The notes under the pieces: generated by a model | Seen by the model: the letters and a program-made list of their open reading frames with translations, nothing else | Databases searched by the model: none | Told to the model about the DNA's origin: nothing | Assembly (NCBI GenBank): GCA_910578585.1 | Contig: CAJTRG010000004.1 | Coordinates: 1-64,000 of the forward strand | Reading direction: 5' to 3' | Length of the DNA stretch: 64,000 nucleotides | Source: an uncultured Mailhella sp. | Lineage (GTDB): Bacteria; Desulfobacterota; Desulfovibrionia; Desulfovibrionales; Desulfovibrionaceae | Position numbers and translations under genes: made by a program | Shown: positions 15,574 through 22,253 of the stretch, piece by piece | How the letters are laid out: the number at the start of each line of letters is the position of its first letter | Position numbering within the stretch: position 1 is the stretch's first letter

Positions 15574-16425
15574 TTACAATAATTCCAATGCCAACTGAGG
15601 AATAGTATTTGCCTGCCCAAGCATTGACACAGCCGTACTTGCCAAAACCTGGTTGCGTACAAACTTTGTCATTTCTGTTGCAACGTCCACGTCAGAAATA
15701 CGAGATTCTGCGGACTGCAAGTTTTCGGTTTGAATATTCAAGTTTGAAACTGTGGCTTCCAAACGGTTTTGCAGAGAACCAAGGGATGCACGGATATTAT
15801 CTTTTGAAGCAATAGCATTGCTGATTGCATCAAGAGCCTTTCCTGCCTTATCCTGGGTTTCAATGCTTTTGCCGTCGCCTGTTGCTCCAATCCCTACACC
15901 AAGCTTATCTGCTGTCGCACTTTTAATTTCAATGCTGTAATAGTCTTCAGCAGAACTGTTGCTTGGCCCAAAGTGGATTTTGAGCTTATTAGCATCGGCA
16001 AGGCTGCCGTCCAGTAATTTTACATTACTAAACTTGGTTGCACTGGCAATACGGGTGATTTCTGATGCCATTTGCTGATATTCAGAATCAATAATGGCAC
16101 GCTGTACAGAATCATAGGTACCCGTTGCTGCCTGTTCAGCCAGTTCTTTCATACGAACAAGCTTTTCGTCGATGGTTTGCAGTGCTCCGTCAGCGGTTTG
16201 GATCAGCGAAATAGCATCATTGGCATTTCGCACACCTTGCTGCAAAGCTGCAATATCTGCACGCATAAGTTCACGTACAGCCAGCCCAGCCGCATCATCA
16301 GCAGCCCTTTCAACACGAAGTCCGGAAGACAATTTGCGTGTGGAGTCTGAAAGAGCATTGTAATGCGTATTCAAATTTCGAGAAATTGTATTTGCCATTG
16401 TGTTAGTATTAATAACAAGTGACAT
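15574..16425 (-). CDS. fliC: Flagellin (copy 3 of 3, shorter)
   Basis: A 283-residue flagellin, about 20 residues shorter than the other two because the central variable part is reduced (DGSLADANKLKIHFGPSNSS). D0/D1 regions are conserved (MSLVINTNTMANTISRNL; LSSGLRVERAADDAAGLAV; SRISDVDVATEMTKFVRNQVL). It ends PQLALELL and lacks the final IR of the other copies. The leader has AAGGAGG before the ATG but not the conserved AGGA hairpin of copies 1 and 2, so it may be controlled differently. Confidence 0.94.
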   Translation of the reverse strand: MSLVINTNTMANTISRNLNTHYNALSDSTRKLSSGLRVERAADDAAGLAVRELMRADIAALQQGVRNANDAISLIQTADGALQTIDEKLVRMKELAEQAATGTYDSVQRAIIDSEYQQMASEITRIASATKFSNVKLLDGSLADANKLKIHFGPSNSSAEDYYSIEIKSATADKLGVGIGATGDGKSIETQDKAGKALDAISNAIASKDNIRASLGSLQNRLEATVSNLNIQTENLQSAESRISDVDVATEMTKFVRNQVLASTAVSMLGQANTIPQLALELL

Positions 16426-16711
16426 AATTTCCTCCTTGAAACATGTCTATCAGAAGTTTCTTATACGCCTATACCTCCAATATTTAAAATTTTTGGCGCT
16501 ACTTCTATTAACGGCAGGACTTTTCATTTCATTAGGCAATTTTTACCGAGTGGGAAAATTTTTCCCTCTGCATAGATTTTCCAAGAAAAATCATGTGTTA
16601 AAAAATTTTTTCTCACAGTGCATTGCTCTTTTGAGAAAATTTGAGTAAAGTTTTGCCATACATTTTCACAGAATATACAATTTTCTTTTCACCATAAAAA
16701 ATGAGGCAGCA

Positions 16712-17554
16712 ATGAGCAAAAAAACTATTCTTAACATTAAAGAAAGCAAAAATGTAAAAAAACTGACCATGATTACGGCTTACGATGCCACAAGCGCACG
16801 AATTGTGGAAAAAGCCGGGATTGATATGATTTTGGTGGGCGATTCCCTCGGCATGACCATGCAGGGAAAAAACGATACCAATGGCGTCACCATGGATGAT
16901 ATGATTTATCATGCGAAAATTGTCTGCAATAATGCGCCGGAAACCTTTGTGGTGGTTGATATGCCCTTTATGAGCTATGAAATATGTGAAGCACAGGCTC
17001 TTGAGAATGCCGGCAGAATTTTTAGAGAAACAGGCGCACGGGCAGTGAAGCTGGAAGGCGGAGAAAATGTCCTTCCGCAAATCAAAGCGCTGGTCAACGC
17101 CGGAATTCCTGTAATGGGACACTTGGGGCTGACCCCGCAGCGCGCCGCCATGCTCGGCGGTTTCAAAGCACAGGCTAAAACCGCTGAAGGAGCAAACAAA
17201 CTTGCTGATGAAGCCTTCATGCTGCAAGATGCCGGCTGTTTTGCCATAGTCCTGGAAGCTGTGCCTTACAAAGTTGCCGAAGCGCTCAGCAAAAGACTTT
17301 CTATTCCCACCATTGGCATTGGCGCGGGAAACGGCTGTGACGGACAAGTGCTTGTTTTCCATGATATGCTGGGTTTTTCTGATTTTACACCGCGCTTTGC
17401 CAAACGCTATGCTGAGCTTGGCGACCTCGCTGTCAAGGCTGTTCAGGAATATATACAGGAAGTGGAAACAAGTGCCTTCCCTGAGTCTGAAAAACATGGC
17501 TTCACGATTTCTGATAAAGAATGGGATAATTTCTATTGGTCAAAAATGGAATAA
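16712..17554 (+). CDS. panB: 3-methyl-2-oxobutanoate hydroxymethyltransferase (ketopantoate hydroxymethyltransferase)
   Basis: Transfers a one-carbon unit from methylene-tetrahydrofolate to ketoisovalerate in pantothenate and CoA synthesis. It has 280 residues with the TIM-barrel landmarks MITAYDATSARIVE, ILVGDSLGMTMQG (metal-binding D), VVVDMPFMSY, AVKLEGG, GHLGLTPQ, IGIGAGNGCDGQVLVFHDMLG and PRFAKRYAEL. AUGAGGCAGCA before the ATG gives a modest ribosome binding site. It diverges from the flagellins and is 52 bases before priA. No panC or panD is in the window. Confidence 0.96.
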   Translation: MSKKTILNIKESKNVKKLTMITAYDATSARIVEKAGIDMILVGDSLGMTMQGKNDTNGVTMDDMIYHAKIVCNNAPETFVVVDMPFMSYEICEAQALENAGRIFRETGARAVKLEGGENVLPQIKALVNAGIPVMGHLGLTPQRAAMLGGFKAQAKTAEGANKLADEAFMLQDAGCFAIVLEAVPYKVAEALSKRLSIPTIGIGAGNGCDGQVLVFHDMLGFSDFTPRFAKRYAELGDLAVKAVQEYIQEVETSAFPESEKHGFTISDKEWDNFYWSKME

Positions 17555-17606
17555 TTTTTATTGATCAGAATACATTATTCCGCTCAAAACCGCACTCAAG
17601 ATTAAT

Positions 17607-19958
17607 ATGTACTGTCACATTGCCCTGCTCAGCCCGCCTTATACCACGCTGACCTATGCCTGCCCTGCACATTTTCCGGAAAATTTCTGGGAAGTGGGCA
17701 TGCGTGTGGCTGTGCCCTTAGGCAGCGGGGCTGTGCGCATGGGCGTGATTACAGCTTTAGCTGTGGAAAAAGAAGGTGATTTTCAAATCAGGGAAATTGC
17801 CTTTCCCATGGAATCCAAAAGTCTCCTTGGCAGCGACTATCTTTTAATGATAGAACAACTGGGCAAAAAACAATTTGTCAGCATCGGCCGCATTTTAGGC
17901 AATGTGCTTCCCGGGAATTTGAAAACCACGCAAAATATCCGCCTGCGATATTTTCAAGATACACAAAAACCCAAACTGTATAAAATACGCGAAATTCCGC
18001 ACTTGCCGCAAGCTGAACAAGAACTGCTGGCAAACGCTTTTTTGGAAAATAAAGCCCAGATTCTGGAACTTGCCGAAAATACCAGCCTGACCGAAAAAAT
18101 CACGCTTCTGGCAGAACCGCCCTGGAATATCCGTGCCAATGCCAACAAGCAGCGGGAAATTTTAGATTTTTTGGCTGACAACGGCAGTGTTATCCGCAAT
18201 ACCTTTCAAAAGAAATTCCCTGACCACGGGCAGGCGCTCAATACCTTAATTAAAAACGGAATGGTAGGCATTGTCGCTCTGGAACAAGAAGAGAAACTCA
18301 GTGAAGATTTTCTGCCTCCGCCCATGCCCTGTTTTCAGCTCAATGCCAGACAGCAGGAAATTTACGACGCCTTGAGTCCGCATTTAAAGGCTGGAACAAA
18401 AGAGAGTAAGACCGCCCTGCTTTACGGTGTCACCGGCAGCGGCAAAACGGCTCTCTATCTGGAACTGGCGCAAAAGGCTCTCAATGAGAATAAATCCGTG
18501 CTTTTGCTTGCACCGGAAGTGGCAATTGCCCTCAAACTGCGTCAGGACGCGCTGAACAGAAACATGCCGGTCAGCCTTTATCACGGCTACCAAAGCCCCA
18601 AGCAAAAGGAACGCACATTCAAGGTCTGTGCCGCAAGCACAAAACCGCTCTTTGTGATTGGCACGCGCTCTGCCCTTTTCCTGCCTTTGCCCAAGCTGGG
18701 ACTGATTATTTTGGATGAAGAACACGACGATTCCTTCAAGCAGGACGAAGGCCTGCTCTACCACGCCAAGGATATTGCCTGGTACAGGACACAGAAAAAC
18801 CACGGGCTCTTTCTCATGGGCTCTGCCACGCCGGACATTAAATCCTATTACGCCACCGAGCAAAAGACCTATGAACGCTATGAAATGCTGGAACGCATTG
18901 GCAATGCCACACTTCCGGAAATTCAGCTGACAGACATCAGCAAAAATTCCCAAAGCTTTGCCCCTGAAACTATTCTTGCCCTGAAAAATTGCATCAAGAA
19001 CGGCGAACAGGCTATTATTATGCTCAATCGGCGCGGCTATGCACCGATCATGTTTTGCGTGGAATGCAAGAAAACCGCCCGCTGCCCAAACTGCGGTATT
19101 TCCCTGACCTATCACAAAAAACGGGAAATTCTCTCCTGCCATTACTGCGGCTATATCCGCCACGTGCCCAGCCCCTGCCCTGAATGCGGGAACCTGCACA
19201 GCATTCCGCTGGGGAACGGCACAGAACGCATTGAAGAACAAATCACTGCCATGTTTCAAAATGGCTCTGCGCCAGAGGTTTTGCGTCTTGACAAGGACAG
19301 CACCCGCAAAGAAGGAAAAATGGAAGAAATTCTTAACGCCTTTGCCAAGCAGGAAGCACAAATTCTCGTAGGCACGCAAATGCTTTCCAAGGGGCACCAT
19401 TTCCCCAATGTGACACTGGCGATTATTCTGGATGCGGATTTGGGAATCAATTTTCCGGATTATCGGGCACTGGAACGGACATTTCAGCTTATTACGCAAG
19501 CTGCCGGACGGGCAGGGCGCGGCGAGAAAAAAGGTAAAGTGATTATCCAAACCCGCGACATGGAAAATCCCTTCTGGCAGCATATTTTAAAAGGAAATTA
19601 TCTGACCTTTTATACTCAGGAAATTGCCCAGCGCCAAAAACGCAATTACCCGCCCTTTACCAAGCTTGCCCTGATCCGCTGTTCTTTCCCAAAAGACAAA
19701 GCTGCCGCCAAAGAAATTTGGGATACCTTTATTAATGATATCAGAAAAAAGGCAACACAAATGGAAATCCGCGCAACCGGCTCCATTCCTGCACCTTTGG
19801 CGCTTCTGCAGGGCAGACTGCGCTTTCAATGCTTTGTCCGCGCGGATAATTGGAACAGTATCAGAACCTTGTATGCATCCTGCCTGCCCAAACAAAGCGT
19901 GTTACAGGCCAATGAAATTCGCCTGCAATTCGATCTCGATCCAACTAACATGCTTTAA
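17607..19958 (+). CDS. priA: Primosomal protein N' (replication restart helicase PriA)
   Basis: 3'-5' DNA helicase that recognises stalled forks and reloads the replicative helicase. It has 783 residues. The N-terminal 3'BD domain covers about 1-110. Walker A is GVTGSGKTALYLEL, the DEAH-type box is ILDEEHDDSFKQ, and the zinc-binding insert has eight cysteines (CVECKKTARCPNC ... CHYCGY ... CPECG). Helicase motif V/VI segments GTQMLSKGHHFPNVTL and QAAGRAGRG follow. All elements of an active PriA are present. Confidence 0.97.
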   Translation: MYCHIALLSPPYTTLTYACPAHFPENFWEVGMRVAVPLGSGAVRMGVITALAVEKEGDFQIREIAFPMESKSLLGSDYLLMIEQLGKKQFVSIGRILGNVLPGNLKTTQNIRLRYFQDTQKPKLYKIREIPHLPQAEQELLANAFLENKAQILELAENTSLTEKITLLAEPPWNIRANANKQREILDFLADNGSVIRNTFQKKFPDHGQALNTLIKNGMVGIVALEQEEKLSEDFLPPPMPCFQLNARQQEIYDALSPHLKAGTKESKTALLYGVTGSGKTALYLELAQKALNENKSVLLLAPEVAIALKLRQDALNRNMPVSLYHGYQSPKQKERTFKVCAASTKPLFVIGTRSALFLPLPKLGLIILDEEHDDSFKQDEGLLYHAKDIAWYRTQKNHGLFLMGSATPDIKSYYATEQKTYERYEMLERIGNATLPEIQLTDISKNSQSFAPETILALKNCIKNGEQAIIMLNRRGYAPIMFCVECKKTARCPNCGISLTYHKKREILSCHYCGYIRHVPSPCPECGNLHSIPLGNGTERIEEQITAMFQNGSAPEVLRLDKDSTRKEGKMEEILNAFAKQEAQILVGTQMLSKGHHFPNVTLAIILDADLGINFPDYRALERTFQLITQAAGRAGRGEKKGKVIIQTRDMENPFWQHILKGNYLTFYTQEIAQRQKRNYPPFTKLALIRCSFPKDKAAAKEIWDTFINDIRKKATQMEIRATGSIPAPLALLQGRLRFQCFVRADNWNSIRTLYASCLPKQSVLQANEIRLQFDLDPTNML

Positions 19959-20061
19959 TTCGTTTTTCAGAAAAAAAGAATTACGGGAAAATTCTTTTTA
20001 AATTTTATTTTTTAATTCAATTTTTATTTATATTCAAAGGTATTACCTTTATCTCATTGCA

Positions 20062-20160
20062 GGGTCTTCGCCCCTGCACCCCGACCAAAGAGGAAGCTAA
20101 CGGGATACTCCCCCATGCCCTTCCCCTTTGGCAGGGCATGGGATAAAATCCCATGTAAAA
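20062..20160. repeat. Palindromic intergenic repeat between priA and the EamA transporter
   Basis: The gap 19959-20223 has no gene. It contains CCCATGCCCT and AGGGCATGGG as arms of a long hairpin (about 20112-20142) followed by ATCCCATG, and the words CTTCGCCCCTGCACCCC and AAGCTAACGGG. Variants of these words recur at 6400-6425 and 40600-40630, so this belongs to the dispersed repeat family. Confidence 0.55.
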
Positions 20161-20223
20161 TTTATGCTTGATTTGTTTTAAAAATCTTTTAAATTACCAA
20201 AAAAATTTTTGAGTAACATTACC

Positions 20224-21135
20224 ATGAATAACGAAAAAATAAGCAATTCTCCCGGAAACAACGAAAATATAAACGGCAGCCCAAAAGACGGCTCATTGCT
20301 GGTCTTTTTGGGTGCATTATTTTTCAGTGGTTCCGGTACTATCCAGTCCTATGCCCCCAGTGAAGCAACAGCCTTTATCTTAGGCGCCCTCAGACTTTTA
20401 GCGGCAGGAATCTTTCTGATTATTTGGTGCTGCTCCAAAAATCTTCTGCAGCCGCTCAAAAACGTCAATAAATTTAAAGTTCTTCTTTCTGCCCTTGCCC
20501 TGGCAGGTTTCCAGCTTTCCTTTTTCCTCGGGGTACGTTCTGCGGGCGTTGCCGTGGGCACTGTTGTCACCATTGGCACGACCCCGATTATGGCCGCTGT
20601 TTTTGGCCTCATCTTTTTCAAAGAAATTCCGCAAAAGAGCTGGCACATCAGCACGGCTATTGCCATTTTTGGACTCGTGCTCCTTAATATTCATGGTATG
20701 AATACCTTTAATATAAACAGTATTCTTTTCCCGGTTCTTGCAGGCACGATTTATGCCTTTTATCTTTCACAAAGCAAGGAACTTCTGCAAAAAGTCCGTC
20801 CGGAACTCATTATGATGTATCTTTTTATCTTGAGTTCTCTCATCCTTTTGCCCCTGTGGTTTATTTTCCCCTGTGCATGGGTTTTGACGACGCGGGGCAT
20901 GCTTATTGCCATTGGTCTTGGCGTTATTACAACCGCCATTCCCTATTGCCTTGTAATGGCAGGACTCAAAAACTGTGACACGGCAAAAGCCGCCACCTTG
21001 AGTCTTGGCGAACCCCTTGGGGCTGCCATTTTGGGCTTTACCCTTTTGCACGAGCCTATTAATTTGATGAGTTTCTGCGGAGTTATTGCTATCTTTACCA
21101 GCGTCTTGGTGCTCATTTATACCGCCAAAAAATAA
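20224..21135 (+). CDS. EamA-family (DMT superfamily) transporter
   Basis: A membrane protein of about 303 residues with some ten hydrophobic segments and two EamA repeats, the second beginning near NINSILFPVLAGTIYAFYL. Typical motifs are RLLAAGIFLIIW, GVAVGTVVTIGTTPIMAAVFGLIFFKE in repeat 1 and SLGEPLGAAILGFTLLHEP in repeat 2. Members export amino acids, metabolites or drugs; the substrate is not predictable. I place the start at the ATG at 20224. A TTG at 20209 is in frame, and neither has a clear Shine-Dalgarno sequence. The first 20 residues are polar and Asn-rich. It stands alone. Confidence 0.85.
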   Translation: MNNEKISNSPGNNENINGSPKDGSLLVFLGALFFSGSGTIQSYAPSEATAFILGALRLLAAGIFLIIWCCSKNLLQPLKNVNKFKVLLSALALAGFQLSFFLGVRSAGVAVGTVVTIGTTPIMAAVFGLIFFKEIPQKSWHISTAIAIFGLVLLNIHGMNTFNINSILFPVLAGTIYAFYLSQSKELLQKVRPELIMMYLFILSSLILLPLWFIFPCAWVLTTRGMLIAIGLGVITTAIPYCLVMAGLKNCDTAKAATLSLGEPLGAAILGFTLLHEPINLMSFCGVIAIFTSVLVLIYTAKK

Positions 21136-21160
21136 AATTAAAATTTTTTATAATTTTTTC

Positions 21161-21190
21161 TTGACAGTCCTCATAATTATGAGTAGAAAA
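21161..21190 (+). promoter_or_regulatory. pal promoter with embedded 14-base palindrome
   Basis: A consensus TTGACA (21161-21166) is followed by the perfect palindrome CTCATAATTATGAG (21170-21183) in the -35/-10 spacer and then TAGAAA at a 17-base spacing. The palindrome is well placed to be a repressor site. The -10 is weak, so an activator or another start is possible. Confidence 0.5.
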
Positions 21191-21247
21191 ATACATAACA
21201 TTTTACGACCTAATAGACTTTGTTCTGTTGGCTGAGGAGATTATAAT

Positions 21248-21706
21248 ATGAAGAGTTTAAAAATTCTTGCTCTTTTGTTTATGGTAGTTTTTGCTGCTGC
21301 ATGTTCTAAAACTGCACCTGTTGCACCAACTGAACAAGGTCAAGCAGCTATTGATGTTGCAGCACAACAAATTAGCGACGGTATCATTTACTTTGATTTC
21401 GATAAATACGACATCAAAGACGAATACCGCGAAGTTCTCAATCAAAAAGCTGCACTTATGCGTGAATTCCCAAGTATCCGTGTAAGAATTGAAGGCCACA
21501 CCGACGAACGTGGTACTCAAGAATACAACTTGGCTCTTGGCGAACGCCGTGCCAAGGCTGCTTACGAATTTCTCGTACTTTTGGGTGTAAATCCTAACCA
21601 ATTAGAAATCATTAGCTACGGTAAAGAAAAACCAGTTGTTGAAGGTTCTAACGAACAAGCTTGGTCAGCTAACCGTCGTGATAACTTCCGCGTTATTGCA
21701 CGCTAA
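21248..21706 (+). CDS. pal: Peptidoglycan-associated lipoprotein Pal (OmpA-like domain)
   Basis: A 152-residue outer-membrane lipoprotein that binds peptidoglycan and links the envelope layers. The lipoprotein signal peptide ends in the lipobox FAAAC, with the acylated cysteine at residue 19. The OmpA C-like domain starts with GIIYFDFDKYDIKDEYREVL and contains the peptidoglycan-binding segment RIEGHTDERGTQEYNLALGERRA. The tolQRAB genes that usually flank pal are absent here. Codon use appears biased, as expected for an abundant protein. GAGGAGATTAT precedes the ATG. Confidence 0.94.
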   Translation: MKSLKILALLFMVVFAAACSKTAPVAPTEQGQAAIDVAAQQISDGIIYFDFDKYDIKDEYREVLNQKAALMREFPSIRVRIEGHTDERGTQEYNLALGERRAKAAYEFLVLLGVNPNQLEIISYGKEKPVVEGSNEQAWSANRRDNFRVIAR

Positions 21707-21718
21707 TTAATAAAATTT

Positions 21719-21795
21719 CGGGACGTAGCGCAGTTTGGTAGCGCATCTGTTTTGGGAGCAGAGGGCCGCTGGTTCGAATCCAGTCGTCCCGACCA
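21719..21795 (+). tRNA. tRNA-Pro (anticodon TGG)
   Basis: 77 bases including an encoded CCA. The acceptor arm CGGGACG pairs with CGTCCCG. The D-arm is GCGCAGTTTGGTAGCGC, the anticodon stem CTGTT-TTGGGAG has the TGG anticodon, and the T-arm is CTGGTTCGAATCCAG. It reads most proline codons. It is followed by its own terminator. Confidence 0.96.
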
Positions 21796-21804
21796 TTTGA
21801 AAAG

Positions 21805-21828
21805 GGAAGTCAATTGACTTCCTTTTTT
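21805..21828 (+). terminator. Terminator of tRNA-Pro (TGG)
   Basis: The perfect palindrome GGAAGTCAATTGACTTCC is followed by TTTTTT. The same structure with one base change follows the second tRNA-Pro. Confidence 0.85.
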
Positions 21829-21992
21829 ATTATCTCTCCAAATCATTTTGCCATTTTTCCGGCAAAACAAAAAACTTGATTTTGTGAGAGTTACCTTGTA
21901 CATTTTCTAAAAATGAATAAATTTACCTTAGCTCTATACAATCGAAAAACTTTCGTGTAGTATTGCAGGTAAAGAAAAGTTTATAAAAATTT

Positions 21993-22069
21993 CGGGACGT
22001 GGCGCAGTCTGGCAGCGCGTCTGCTTCGGGAGCAGAAGGCCGCTGGTTCAAATCCAGTCGTCCCGACCA
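21993..22069 (+). tRNA. tRNA-Pro (anticodon CGG)
   Basis: 77 bases with encoded CCA, almost identical to the upstream tRNA-Pro. The differences are mostly in the D-arm, anticodon stem and anticodon (CTTCGGGAG instead of TTTTGGGAG). The flanks also match (AAAATTT before, CATTTGAAAAGG after), so the unit arose by tandem duplication and anticodon change. It reads CCG. Confidence 0.96.
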
Positions 22070-22077
22070 TTTGAAAA

Positions 22078-22101
22078 GGAAGTCAATTGGCTTCCTTTTT
22101 T
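22078..22101 (+). terminator. Terminator of tRNA-Pro (CGG)
   Basis: GGAAGTCAATTGGCTTCC followed by TTTTTT, a one-base variant of the terminator behind the first tRNA-Pro. Confidence 0.85.
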
Positions 22102-22196
22102 ATTGTTTAATTTCTCTTTTCTCACATGTTGGCAGCCACTTTTCAGATCAACAAATAGCCCACCTAAGAAGACAGATTTTCCTGCAAAGAGAAATC

Positions 22197-22225
22197 TTGA
22201 AAATTCTGGCAATCTTTGCTATTCT
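22197..22225 (+). promoter_or_regulatory. Putative sigma-70 promoter of polA
   Basis: TTGAAA (22197-22202) and TATTCT (22220-22225) are separated by exactly 17 bases, and the polA ATG lies 28 bases after the -10 box. Confidence 0.5.
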
Positions 22226-22253
22226 TTCCTATATCTTTACAAAGGATTGAACT

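Noticed and set aside
21703..22250. Short open reading frames across the two tRNA-Pro genes (for example minus 21703-21903, plus 21999-22250)
   Set aside because: They are translations of tRNA sequence, a common database artefact, with no start signals of their own.
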